Of a stretch of 56,499 nucleotides of DNA, positions 1-13,116 are shown in pieces. Under the pieces are notes generated by a model. It was not told the origin of the DNA, did not search any database, and worked only from the letters and a program-made list of their open reading frames with translations. Source of the DNA: DATATV01 sp035551355 (lineage in GTDB: Bacteria > Actinomycetota > Actinomycetes > Mycobacteriales > Pseudonocardiaceae); the NCBI GenBank assembly GCA_035551355.1, contig DASZNF010000056.1:1-56499 (forward strand), in the 5' to 3' direction. The number at the start of each line of letters is the position of its first letter. Positions within the stretch are counted from its first letter, which is position 1. The translations under genes were made by a program, and so were the position numbers.

Positions 1-132
1 GGGGTCGTTGGTCCGCTGCTCCGGCACCCGGACCCCGAACGGCACGGTCGGACCGGTCATCGAGGGAAACGCCAGGGCGAGTGCGAGCACCAGCAGTGAC
101 AAGGCGGAACTCAGGGCGATGGCAAGGATCAT
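1..132 (-). CDS. DUF1648-like membrane protein, N-terminal part (runs off the window)
   Basis: Only the first 44 codons are present; the gene continues beyond base 1. The start is ATG at 132, overlapping the TGA of the GntR gene (ATGA), which shows translational coupling. The visible peptide is one hydrophobic helix (about residues 2-24) followed by PTVPFGVRVP, a pattern I associate with DUF1648/SdpI-type membrane proteins, where a Pro-Phe-Gly-x-x-x-Pro stretch follows the first helix. Genes of this family often sit directly after small YtrA-type GntR regulators, as here. The role is probably in the membrane and under control of that GntR protein. The family call rests on a short segment and is tentative. 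Confidence 0.55.
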   Translation of the reverse strand, partial: MILAIALSSALSLLVLALALAFPSMTGPTVPFGVRVPEQRTNDP

Positions 133-521
133 GGCGTGTCCTCTGACTGGGTGGAACCGAATGATTCGAGCACGGACCGGCAGGTCTGGACGATCTCGTC
201 GGCCGACAGTCCTCTGGCGGCGGCCTCGGCCAGCAGGGTCCGGGCCCGCGCGGTCCAGTCCGCGCGGAACGGCGCGTCCGCGGCGGTCGAGATCACCACC
301 GCGCCGGTCTTGCGGTTGAGCCGGATCAGGCCCTGCTGGCGCAGCAGGTCGTAGGCCTTGTTCACGGTGTGGAAGTTGATGCCGAAGTCCGCGGCGAGGG
401 CCCGGGTGGCCGGCAGCGAGCTGCCCTCGGTCAGCACGCCGTCGGCGATCGCCTCCACGATCTGGTCCCGAAGCTGCTGGTAGATCGCCGTCTCGCTGGC
501 CAAGTCCACGTTGAGGATCAC
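129..521 (-). CDS. GntR-family regulator, YtrA subfamily
   Basis: A 130-residue DNA-binding regulator. Residues 10-75 form a GntR winged helix (IYQQLRDQIVEAIADG, then LPATRALAADFGINFHTVNKAYDLL). The short C-terminal tail, too small for a FadR/HutC effector domain, places it in the YtrA subgroup. These proteins normally repress their own operon with adjacent membrane or transport genes, which fits the coupled DUF1648-like gene. The start is GTG at 521, preceded by GGAGG nine bases upstream; a consensus-like promoter lies further upstream. The inducer cannot be read from the sequence. Confidence 0.88.
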   Translation of the reverse strand: MILNVDLASETAIYQQLRDQIVEAIADGVLTEGSSLPATRALAADFGINFHTVNKAYDLLRQQGLIRLNRKTGAVVISTAADAPFRADWTARARTLLAEAAARGLSADEIVQTCRSVLESFGSTQSEDTP

Positions 522-550
522 GAACCCCCACCTCCGTCTTTGCTCTACTT

Positions 551-578
551 ATTATAGAACAAACCTCGCGGAGGGCAA
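551..578 (-). promoter_or_regulatory. Probable sigma-70-type promoter of the GntR operon
   Basis: Read on the minus strand, TATAAT (556-551) matches the -10 consensus exactly and TTGCCC (578-573) lies 16 bp upstream as a -35 element. It sits about 30 bp before the GntR GTG start, in an unusually AT-rich island. The stretch CTATAATAAGTAG has short CTA/TAG inverted arms around the -10 box and could also be the autoregulatory operator; that part is inference. Confidence 0.6.
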
Positions 579-696
579 TGGGTGCGCCGGGTCGTTGTCG
601 GCCTCGTAGCTGAGCACGTGCACGGGGAACCGTCCGGCGATTCGGACGTCGTGCCTGGCCGGCAGCGGAAAGGGTTGGGACGCAACGGATCCGACG

Positions 697-1575
697 CTAC
701 TCCCGGACCCTCCCGGCGCGGCACAACTCGGTGGCGATGCCGACGAACGAGCGGATCAGTGGCGCCGGATTCGCGCCGGCCCAGGCGATCACCAGCCGGC
801 TGGACGGCGCGTCGCGCAACGGCACCGCGGTCAGCCCCTCGGGCAGCGGGTGGGTCAGCAGAGTCACCCCGACGGTGCCGTTCCACAGCACCGACTGGAC
901 GCATTCGTGCACCGTGCGCACCACGGGGCCGTCCGGCGCCCGGCCACCGGTGGGCAGACCGGTCCAGAAGTCCCGCCACACCGGGTCGGTGCCGTCCGGA
1001 AACCGGAAACACGAGCGGCCGGCCAGGTCGTCGGGGCTGAGTTCTTCCTTGTCCGCCAACGGATCGTCGGTGCGCAGCAGCACTCCGATCGGGTCGGTGC
1101 GCAGCACGCGCGTGCTGATTCCGTTGTCGTCGAACGGAGTCCGGGTCAGCGCCACGTCGACCAGACCGGCCCGCAATCCGATGGTCGGGTCGGACAGATC
1201 GCCCTCCCGGATGCTGACCCGCGCCGTCGGATGATGACGCCGGTAGGCCGCGACCAGCCGGGCGCCGAGCCGTTCCACGCTGTCGGCCAGCGTGCCCAGG
1301 GTGAAGGTGGGCGTGCCCGCCGTGGCCACCACCCGGTCGCGGGCCCGGTCGGCCTGCGCGAGCAGGGTGCGGGCCTCGGCGTGGAGTACCGCGCCGGCGG
1401 GGGTGAGCGCGACCCCGGACGGGGAACGCTCCAGCAGCACGCAGCCCAGCTCGGCCTCCAGCGCCTTGATCGCCCGGCTCAGCGGCGGCTGGGTCATGTG
1501 CAGCCGGGCGGCGGCTCGGCCGAAGTGCAGTTCCTCGGCGAGCGCGACGAAATACCGGAGCGTGCGCAGTTCCAT
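697..1575 (-). CDS. LysR-family transcriptional regulator
   Basis: A 292-residue regulator starting at MELRTLRYFVALAEE. The N-terminal winged helix (residues 1-60, with FGRAAARLHMTQPPLSRAIKALE) is typical of LysR, followed by a periplasmic-binding-protein-like effector domain (about 88-285). The frame stays open upstream, but the family start is at 1575, where the LysR alignment begins. It is transcribed divergently from the MBL-fold hydrolase at 1682 across about 106 bp, the classic LysR arrangement, so that hydrolase is its likely target. The effector is unknown. Confidence 0.9.
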   Translation of the reverse strand: MELRTLRYFVALAEELHFGRAAARLHMTQPPLSRAIKALEAELGCVLLERSPSGVALTPAGAVLHAEARTLLAQADRARDRVVATAGTPTFTLGTLADSVERLGARLVAAYRRHHPTARVSIREGDLSDPTIGLRAGLVDVALTRTPFDDNGISTRVLRTDPIGVLLRTDDPLADKEELSPDDLAGRSCFRFPDGTDPVWRDFWTGLPTGGRAPDGPVVRTVHECVQSVLWNGTVGVTLLTHPLPEGLTAVPLRDAPSSRLVIAWAGANPAPLIRSFVGIATELCRAGRVRE

Positions 1576-1681
1576 CACCAGCCATGATGCCCGTCCGGTA
1601 TCGGGATTGCGAGATCGGTGTTGGACGCGGGGCCCGGCCGAGGCTGGACTGGATCGCGCAGGCCGAGCCGAAGGAGTCGTC

Positions 1682-2641
1682 ATGGCCGACGAGGAGTTGC
1701 CCGATCCGGTGGTGCGGGTCGACCGGGCGCGTGAGCTGGCCCGGGATCTGGTGGTCGTTCCCAACGAGGGCGTGGAGCTGGTCCCGAACATCGGCATCAT
1801 CGGCGGGACGGACGCGGTGCTCGTGGTGGAAACCGGGATGGGGCCGGGCAATGCCGCGCGGGTACTGGACATCGCCACCGACTATGCCAAGGGGCGCAGG
1901 CTTTTCCTGACCACCACGCACTTTCACCCGGAACATGCGTTCGGCGCGCAGGTGTTCGCCGGGCGGGCAACGTATCTGTGCAATCGTGCGCAGGCCGAGG
2001 ATCTGGCCGGGAAGGGCCCGGGATATCTGGACATGTTCCGCGGCCTGGGTGAATCGGTGGCGCGGCAGTTGACCGGAGTCGAGCTGGTGGCGCCGGATGT
2101 GGTGTACGACAAGGACTACGACCTGGATCTGGGCGGCCGGGTGGTGCGGTTGCGGGCCACCGGGCGGGCGCACAGCCGGGGCGATCAGGTGGTCCGGGTG
2201 CCGGACGCGGACGTGTTGTTCACCGGGGACCTGGCCGAAACCGGGCAGTTCGCCATCTTCCCGTGGTTGCCGCCGCACGACACCGAGGTGTCCGGCATCC
2301 GCTGGCTGACGGTCATGCGGGAACTGTCCGCGGAGTCGCCCGGGATCGTGGTGCCCGGCCACGGCGCCATCGGCGGACCGCGACTGCTGGCCGATGTCCG
2401 GGACTACCTTCAGCTGTTGCGCGACGAGACCTGGCGGCGCCGGGACGCCGCACTGGACGAGCCGGCCATTGTGGCCGAGGTGACCGAACTGATGCGTCGA
2501 CTGCACCCGGAATGGGCTCGTCCGGAATGGATCGCCACCGGCGTCGGCTGCCTGTGCGCGGAACATTCGCACGCCACGAATGTCGATCACGACGCCGGGA
2601 CATTCACGGATGGCGATCAGGGCGGCGGGCCATTACGGTAA
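1682..2641 (+). CDS. Metallo-beta-lactamase-fold hydrolase
   Basis: A 319-residue MBL-fold enzyme, start ATG at 1682 with AAGGAG upstream. The metal motif is HFHPEH (about residue 80), that is HxHxEH rather than the usual HxHxDH. Later metal ligands are plausible at FTGDLAETG and VPGHGAIGG. No signal peptide is visible, so it is probably cytoplasmic. The C-terminal helical region (about residues 235-300) is typical of lactonase or quinoprotein-related MBL hydrolases. The substrate cannot be named. The divergent LysR gene is the probable regulator. Confidence 0.85.
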   Translation: MADEELPDPVVRVDRARELARDLVVVPNEGVELVPNIGIIGGTDAVLVVETGMGPGNAARVLDIATDYAKGRRLFLTTTHFHPEHAFGAQVFAGRATYLCNRAQAEDLAGKGPGYLDMFRGLGESVARQLTGVELVAPDVVYDKDYDLDLGGRVVRLRATGRAHSRGDQVVRVPDADVLFTGDLAETGQFAIFPWLPPHDTEVSGIRWLTVMRELSAESPGIVVPGHGAIGGPRLLADVRDYLQLLRDETWRRRDAALDEPAIVAEVTELMRRLHPEWARPEWIATGVGCLCAEHSHATNVDHDAGTFTDGDQGGGPLR

Positions 2642-2698
2642 GGCGCGCTCGGCGGGTGACATCTGGTCGACCCGCCCGGACTGTGGGGAGGAACCGCA

Positions 2699-3115
2699 GT
2701 GGCATCCCGACTCAACCCGTACCTCAGCTTCGGCGATGACGCCAGACCGGCGATGGAGTTCTACCACTCGGTGTTCGGCGGAACGTTGGTGCTGAACACC
2801 TTCGGCGACCTGCACGCCGCGCAGGAGCCCGCCGAGAACGATCTGATCATGCACGGAATGCTGGAAACCACGAGCGGTTTCACCCTGATGGGCTCCGACA
2901 CGTCCACCCGGGTGCAGCGCACGGTGGGCAACAACATCACCATCAGTCTCAGCGGGGATGACGGCGAGGAACTGCGCGGCTACTGGACGAAGCTGTCCGA
3001 GGGCGGCGAGGTGACGATGGAGCTGCAGAAACAGATGTGGGGCGACGAGTTCGGCATGTGCACCGACAAGTTCGGCATCGGCTGGATGGTCGACATTTCC
3101 CAGCCCCAGCAATGA
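2699..3115 (+). CDS. VOC-superfamily (PhnB/glyoxalase-like) protein
   Basis: A 138-residue protein starting at GTG 2699 after GGGGAGGAA. It has the two babb-module VOC fold of the PhnB/YjdN type: NPYLSFGDDARPAMEFYHSVFGG at the start and a C-terminal WGDEFGMCTDKFGIGWMVDI, a signature of this subgroup. These are often annotated as glyoxalase or 3-demethylubiquinone methyltransferase-like, but few have a known reaction. It ends one base before the stop of the convergent KASIII gene, so the PKS cluster begins here. Confidence 0.88.
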   Translation: MASRLNPYLSFGDDARPAMEFYHSVFGGTLVLNTFGDLHAAQEPAENDLIMHGMLETTSGFTLMGSDTSTRVQRTVGNNITISLSGDDGEELRGYWTKLSEGGEVTMELQKQMWGDEFGMCTDKFGIGWMVDISQPQQ

Positions 3116-3116
3116 C

Positions 3117-4142
3117 TTACCGGTGAACACCGGTGGGTAGCAGCGCGACTTGACCCGCGTAGTTCAGGCCCGCGCCGAAGCCCATCAGCAGCGCGGGCTC
3201 GCCCGCGGTCACCGCGCCGGAGTGCAGCAACCGTTCCATGGCAAGGGGAATGGACGCGGCCGAGGTGTTGCCGCTGGTGATCACGTCCCGGGCGATGGCC
3301 ACCCGCGCGGGCAGGCCGAGCTTGGCCGCCAGCACGTCGATCATGCGCAGGTTGGCCTGGTGCGGGATGAACGCGGCCAGTTCGGTCACGTCCAGCCCGG
3401 CCAGCCGCAGCGCGTCCCGGCAGGCGGGCACCATCGCGGTCATCGCCCAGCGGAACACCCGCCGCCCGTCCATCCGCATTACCGGCGGCTCGCGGCTCGG
3501 ATCGGCGCGAAACTCCTGCCACGACGTGTTCATCCGCAACGCGTCGAGGAAATCGCCGTCCGCGCCGCGAACCACCGCGCCGATGCCGGGCGTCTCGCTC
3601 GGCCCGACCACCACCGCCCCGGCCCCGTCGCCGAACAGGAACGCCACGCCGCGGTCGGCCGGGTCGATGATGTCGGTCATGCGTTCCACCCCGACCACCA
3701 GCACATGCTCGGCGTTGCCGGTGCACACCATGTCGCTGGCCACCCCGAGGGCGTGGCAGAACCCGGCGCACGCGGCGGACACGTCGAGTCCGCCCGCGCG
3801 CCGGGCGCCGAGTTCGTGCGCCACCGCGATGGACAGCGGTGGCGTCTGCACCAGGTTCGACATGCTGGCCAGCACCACGCAGTCCAGTTGCGCGGCGGTG
3901 ATTCCGGCCGCGGCCAGCGCTTTCCCGCTCGCCGCGATGGCCATGATGAGCAGGGTCTCGTCCGGGTCGGCGAACCGGCGGCTGGTGATACCCGAACGCC
4001 GTTCGATCCACTCGGGGGAGGAATCGATGTGTCCGCACACCTCCGCGTTGCTCACCTCGCGGCGCGGGCGGTAGGCGCCCAGTCCGAGCAGCCGGCTGTG
4101 CCGGGCTGGTCGGCTTCGCAGCAGGTTGGTCACGATGTCCAC
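3117..4142 (-). CDS. Beta-ketoacyl-ACP synthase III-like (FabH/KASIII) enzyme
   Basis: About 341 residues with the complete KASIII catalytic triad: Cys in VSAACAGF, His in FIPHQANLRMID and Asn in SGNTSAAS. KASIII enzymes condense acyl-CoA with ACP-bound extender units; in secondary metabolism relatives also act as acyltransferases or offload chains (for example in tetronate pathways). GTG at 4142 has GGAGG only three bases upstream; GTG at 4133 is an equally possible start. The frame is open much further upstream, but that is antisense-frame read-through under the SARP gene. It follows the SARP gene on the same strand with a 74-bp gap holding two 21-bp-spaced direct repeats. Its role here (starter supply, transacylation or release) is open. 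Confidence 0.85.
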   Translation of the reverse strand: MDIVTNLLRSRPARHSRLLGLGAYRPRREVSNAEVCGHIDSSPEWIERRSGITSRRFADPDETLLIMAIAASGKALAAAGITAAQLDCVVLASMSNLVQTPPLSIAVAHELGARRAGGLDVSAACAGFCHALGVASDMVCTGNAEHVLVVGVERMTDIIDPADRGVAFLFGDGAGAVVVGPSETPGIGAVVRGADGDFLDALRMNTSWQEFRADPSREPPVMRMDGRRVFRWAMTAMVPACRDALRLAGLDVTELAAFIPHQANLRMIDVLAAKLGLPARVAIARDVITSGNTSAASIPLAMERLLHSGAVTAGEPALLMGFGAGLNYAGQVALLPTGVHR

Positions 4143-4150
4143 ATTCCTCC

Positions 4151-4185
4151 GGAGTACCGGAAAATTCCTCGGGAGTGCCGGAAAA
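4151..4185 (-). repeat. Two direct repeats upstream of the KASIII gene
   Basis: GGAGTACCGGAAAA (4151-4164) and GGAGTGCCGGAAAA (4172-4185), identical at 13 of 14 positions and 21 bp apart, about two helical turns. They sit just upstream of the ribosome site of the KASIII gene, between it and the SARP stop codon. The spacing on one DNA face suggests a regulator site, but this is inference. Confidence 0.5.
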
Positions 4186-4216
4186 CTTTTCGATGTGTTC
4201 GGCGCTGGTCGAACTT

Positions 4217-6037
4217 TTACAAATCTGTAGAATATGGAGGATGTCGGCGCAGCTGGCCACTCGCACGTTCCCGGGCGAACAATCGCACCAGCGAATGCAC
4301 CCGGTAACCCGCGCCGCCTCGGTGATCCGGGCCGGCCGGCTCCAGCAGGCGCGCGTCGATCAGCTGCTCGAACAGGTCCTCCGCGGTGTCGCGCGGGGCG
4401 TCGGCCAGCGACACCACCTCGGTGGCGGGGCGCCCGGCCGGCACGTCCTGGCGGCGGTCGAGATGGCCGAGCGACTGGAACAGCTGGCGCGCACCACTGC
4501 CAAGAGTCTCGTACGCGGTGGCCAGCGTGGTGCGGAAATCCAGTGTGCCGTAACTGAGCTCGTCCAGCCGATGCCGTTCGTCGGTGAGCCGGGAGACCAG
4601 GTGCGCGATCGACCAGTGCGGCTTGGCCACCAGTTTCGACCCGACGATGCGCAACGCCAGCGGCCAGCGCTCGCACAGCCCGACCAGGGTCGCGGTGGCC
4701 TGGGGCTCGGCCCGTACCCGGGCCCGGCCGACGATCCGGGCCAGCAACGCGTTCGCCTCCGGTTCGGTCAGCGCGCCCAGTTCGACGTGCCGCGCGCCGG
4801 CGATGGCGCCCAGCCGGTGGTGGCCGGTGACCAGCACCTGGCACCCGGAGTTGCCTGGCAGCAGCGGCTGCACCTGGTCCTCGCGACCGGCATTGTCCAG
4901 CACCACGAGAATTCGCCGACCGGACACCAGGCTGCGATAGATCTCCGCGCATTCGTCCAGCCCCGGCGGGATACCCGCGGGCTCGACGCCGAGCGCGCGC
5001 ACGAACCGGGCCAGCACCTCGGCCGGGTCGCCGCGCGAACCGTGCAGGTCGGCATACAGTTCCCCGTCCGGAAAACGGGTGCCCACCCGATGCGCCCAGT
5101 GCACGCCCAGCGCGGTCTTGCCGATGCCCGGCGGCCCGGTGATCATGCACACCGGGGCGCTCTCGGCCACCGCGTCCAGCCGGGTCAGTTCCACCTCGCG
5201 GCCGGTGAAATCGCAGATGTCGGCGGGCAACTGGCGGGGCAGCACGGTCGGCGGTCGCGGTCCCGCGGAGCTCGTGGGTGGCGGCGGGGTGAGCAGGGCC
5301 GGATCGCCGGTGAGAATCTGCCGCTCCAGTGCCCGCAACGGGGGGCCGGGGTCGAGGCCGAGTTCTTCGGCCAGCCGGGCCCGGGTCGCGGTGTAGGCGG
5401 CGAGCGCGTCGGCCTGGTTTCCGGCCAGGCACAACGCGGAGATCAGCTGATGTGCGATGCGTTCGTCGAACGGGTGGTGCTGGGACAATTGACGCAACTC
5501 GGTCAGTATTTCCGGGCCGCGTCCCTGCTGGATGAACAGGCTATTTCGGTCGAGTAACGACGATAATCGTTCATTGTCCAGAGTGGCCCGCAGATTGGCC
5601 AGCCACGGGCTGGCCACCCCGGCGAATGCCGGGCCGCGCCACAGCGCCTGGGCCTTCTCGAACAACGCGGCCGCCCGGTCGATGTCCGCGGTTCTTCGGG
5701 CCGCGGCGAGCAGTTGGCGGAACTGGTGCACATCGACGTTGCGCGGGTTGACCCGGAGCATGTAACCGCCGGATCTTCGCGCCAGCACAGTGTCCGGCGC
5801 AACCCCCGCTGCCTCGGACAACACCGCACGAAGCCGGCCAATGTGTCCATAGAGGACATTGCGCGCGGAGATCGGCGGGTCTTCGCCCCAGGTCCGGTCG
5901 ATCAGCCTGCTGGTCGGCACGACGCGGTTCGGTTCGGTCAGCAGCACGGCGAGCACGCACTGCTGCATCGGCCGTCCGATGTCCCAGATTTTTTCGCTGG
6001 TCAAGACCTCGATCGGGCCGAGTACTCGGAATTCCAT
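4217..6037 (-). CDS. SARP-family (AfsR-like) pathway activator with NB-ARC ATPase domain
   Basis: A 606-residue regulator. Residues 1-95 are an OmpR-type winged helix (MEFRVLGPIEVL, then SARNVLYGHIGRLRAVL), residues 98-245 a bacterial transcriptional activation domain, and residues 275-600 an NB-ARC ATPase with Walker A GPPGIGKT at 301-308 and Walker B-like ILVVLDNAG. The tetratricopeptide tail of full AfsR proteins is missing. SARPs activate secondary-metabolite operons by binding heptameric direct repeats. Codons 158 (5566-5564) and 161 (5557-5555) are TTA, rare leucine codons in such genomes and the hallmark of bldA control. It is divergent from the PKS operon and followed by the KASIII gene. 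Confidence 0.93.
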   Translation of the reverse strand: MEFRVLGPIEVLTSEKIWDIGRPMQQCVLAVLLTEPNRVVPTSRLIDRTWGEDPPISARNVLYGHIGRLRAVLSEAAGVAPDTVLARRSGGYMLRVNPRNVDVHQFRQLLAAARRTADIDRAAALFEKAQALWRGPAFAGVASPWLANLRATLDNERLSSLLDRNSLFIQQGRGPEILTELRQLSQHHPFDERIAHQLISALCLAGNQADALAAYTATRARLAEELGLDPGPPLRALERQILTGDPALLTPPPPTSSAGPRPPTVLPRQLPADICDFTGREVELTRLDAVAESAPVCMITGPPGIGKTALGVHWAHRVGTRFPDGELYADLHGSRGDPAEVLARFVRALGVEPAGIPPGLDECAEIYRSLVSGRRILVVLDNAGREDQVQPLLPGNSGCQVLVTGHHRLGAIAGARHVELGALTEPEANALLARIVGRARVRAEPQATATLVGLCERWPLALRIVGSKLVAKPHWSIAHLVSRLTDERHRLDELSYGTLDFRTTLATAYETLGSGARQLFQSLGHLDRRQDVPAGRPATEVVSLADAPRDTAEDLFEQLIDARLLEPAGPDHRGGAGYRVHSLVRLFARERASGQLRRHPPYSTDL

Positions 6038-6072
6038 GATCCGTCTGTCACCCCATCTCGTCCCCTCTGGGT

Positions 6073-6090
6073 AGTGAACGGTAGGTGAAT
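6073..6090 (-). promoter_or_regulatory. Putative SARP box facing the SARP gene
   Basis: On the minus strand this reads ATTCACC-TACC-GTTCACT: two heptamers sharing TTCAC with an 11-bp period, the architecture of SARP operators. It lies 36-53 bp upstream of the SARP start codon, which would allow autoregulation. It matches the box at 6214-6231 in sequence and layout. Seen in sequence; function is inferred. Confidence 0.55.
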
Positions 6091-6213
6091 GCCCGAATTA
6101 CAAAATGTCGTCGCCGGGCAGCGAGAACGCAAGATTTTTGTTGATATGCGGGTTTTCCCTCAGCAAGCCTGGTCCGTTTGGTGGTGATCACCCGGGCCGA
6201 TCGGTCGCAATGT

Positions 6214-6231
6214 TTTCACCACACTTTCACA
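6214..6231 (+). promoter_or_regulatory. Putative SARP box facing the PKS operon
   Basis: TTTCACC-ACAC-TTTCACA: two heptamers with TTTCAC repeated exactly at an 11-bp period and a 4-bp spacer, as in known SARP binding sites. It lies about 135 bp upstream of the first operon gene and is oriented towards it, mirroring the box in front of the SARP gene. I see no good -10 hexamer at the expected distance downstream, which weakens the call. The rest of the 330-bp intergenic stretch 6038-6367 is comparatively AT-rich and shows no other gene. Confidence 0.55.
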
Positions 6232-6367
6232 ACGCCGGTCGGCCATCGTGCTGTGCAGCAGCCCGAGATAGGCAAGGACGCCCTGAGTTGGGTGCGCTGA
6301 CGATCCGCCGTCCGAAGACCAGGTGCCCGTCCGTGACTGATGTGGCCGATCCGTGAGGACATTTAGC

Positions 6368-8145
6368 GTGAGCGAACCGTTGTCGCACATCCGGAACCTG
6401 GTGCAGCTGTGCCGGTTTCGCGCCACCGACACCCCGGAGTGGGCGCAGCACGCCTACCTCCGGGACGGCGAGGCCGTGGCTCGCGTGCTGACCTGCGCGC
6501 AGCTGGACCGGGCGGCCCGCGCACTGGCGGTGCAGCTGGCGCGGCGGGTGCGGCCGGGCGCGCGGGCGCTGTTGCACTATCCGCCGGGGCTCGATTTCGT
6601 GATCGCGTTCTTCGGCTGTCTGTACGCCGGGGTGATCGCGGTGCCCACCGCGCCGGTGGAGGGCGGCCAGCGCGCGGCGGCAGCGCGGGCCCGGGCCGTG
6701 GTGCGCAGCGCGACGCCGGAACTGTTGTTGTCCACCAACGACTTCCTGGCCGGCAACACCGACGGGCTGGAGGTCGCCGCCGGCGCGCCGCTGACCCGGA
6801 TGGCCACCGACGAGGTCGACCCGGCTGCCGCCGAGGACTGGTCGGCGCCCTCGATCGAGGCGGACACCATCGCCTATCTGCAGTACTCCTCCGGTTCCAC
6901 CGGCGAACCCAAGGGCGTGGTGCTCACCCACGGGCAGGTGCTGCACAACCTGTCGGTGATCGTGGGCCTGCTGCGGCCGCGCCCGGCGGACACCCGGCTG
7001 GTGAGCTGGCTGCCGATGTTCCACGACATGGGCCTGATCTCCGGCGGTCTGCTGCCGGTCTACTACGGCGGCCGGGCCACGCTGCTCGCGCCGGCCACCT
7101 TCATCCGCAGGCCGCACCGGTGGCTGGCCGCGATCGGCCACGACCACGTGGGCGAACTGCTTGGCATCGCCCGGCCGGCCGAGGCGGACGACGTGATCTC
7201 GGTGGTCCCGAACTTCGCGCTGGAACTGTGCGTGCGCCGGGTCGACGAGCGCCGCCGGGCCGGGCTGGACCTGCGCCCGCTGCGCCAGTTGATCATCGGC
7301 GCGGAACAGGTGCGGCCGCACACCCTGGAGCGGTTCACCGCCGCGTTCGGCCCGTGCGGCCTGCGCACCGAGGCGTTGCAACCCTGCTACGGCCTGGCCG
7401 AGGCGACCCTGCTGGTCAGCGGCGGCCCGGCCGGGGAACCGCCGCACGTCACGGAATTCGCCGAACCCGCGGCCCGGCCGTTGGTCGGGTGCGGGGAAGT
7501 CCGGCCGGGGTTGCGGGTGCTGATCGCCGATCCCGAGTCGTTGCGGCCCCGCGCGCCGGGCGAGGTGGGGGAGATCCTGGTCAGCGGGCCCAGTGTGGCC
7601 AGCGGCTACTGGAACGCGCCCGCGGCCACCGCGGGCACCTTCGACGCGGTGCCGCCGGGCGAGACGGAATCCTTTCTGCGCACCGGGGATCTGGGCACGT
7701 TCGTGGCTGGTCAGCTGTTCGTCACCGGCCGGCGCAAGGACCTGATCGTCATCGACGGGGTCAACCACTATCCGGCCGATCTGGAGACCACGGTGGAGCA
7801 GGCCGAACCCGCGGTGCGGGCCGGGCGGTGCGCGGTCGTGTCGGTGGACGACGGTGGCCGGGAACTGGTGGTGGTGCTGGCCGAGCTGGCCCAGCGCGAG
7901 GAAGCCACCGTGGACGATCCGGTGGCGGCGGTGCGGCGGGCGTTGTCCGCGCGCCATGGCATCGCGGTGCACGAGGTGCTGCTGCTGCGGCCGGGCAGCC
8001 TGCCGTTCACCAGCAGCGGCAAGCTGCGTCGGGCGGAATGCCGGGCCGGGTACCAGGACGGCCGGTTCGAGCGGTGCCGGGTCGCCCCGCCCGGCCGCGG
8101 CGACGATCCGGCCGGTGGGCGCCGGGCGGCCGAGGTCGTGCGGCC

Positions 8146-8149
<4 letters not shown>
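6368..8149 (+). CDS. Fatty acyl-AMP ligase (FAAL-type adenylating enzyme)
   Basis: A 593-residue adenylate-forming enzyme that should activate a carboxylic acid as acyl-AMP and pass it to an ACP. Motifs: LQYSSGSTGEPKGVVLTH (A3, P-loop), WLPMFHDMGLI, CYGLAEATLLVSGG (A5, FAAL-like wording), FLRTGDLG (A7), FVTGRRKDLIVIDGVNHYP (A8) and a C-terminal Lys in SSGKLRR (A10). I chose GTG 6368 because GAGGA lies eight bases upstream; GTG 6353 is in frame but has no ribosome site. The stop overlaps the first PKS start (ATGA), and that PKS begins with an ACP, the expected acceptor. The acid it uses is unknown. Confidence 0.9.

Positions 8150-13108
<4,959 letters not shown>

Positions 13109-13116
<8 letters not shown>

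Noticed and set aside
3119..3134. CCGGTG-AA-CACCGG hairpin at the KASIII gene end as a terminator
   Set aside because: Six-base stem with a two-base loop, inside the coding end; too weak to claim.
3117..5432. A 771-codon frame fusing antisense SARP sequence to the KASIII protein
   Set aside because: Only the last 340 residues have family similarity; a good ribosome site precedes GTG 4142. The upstream part is a shadow of the SARP gene.
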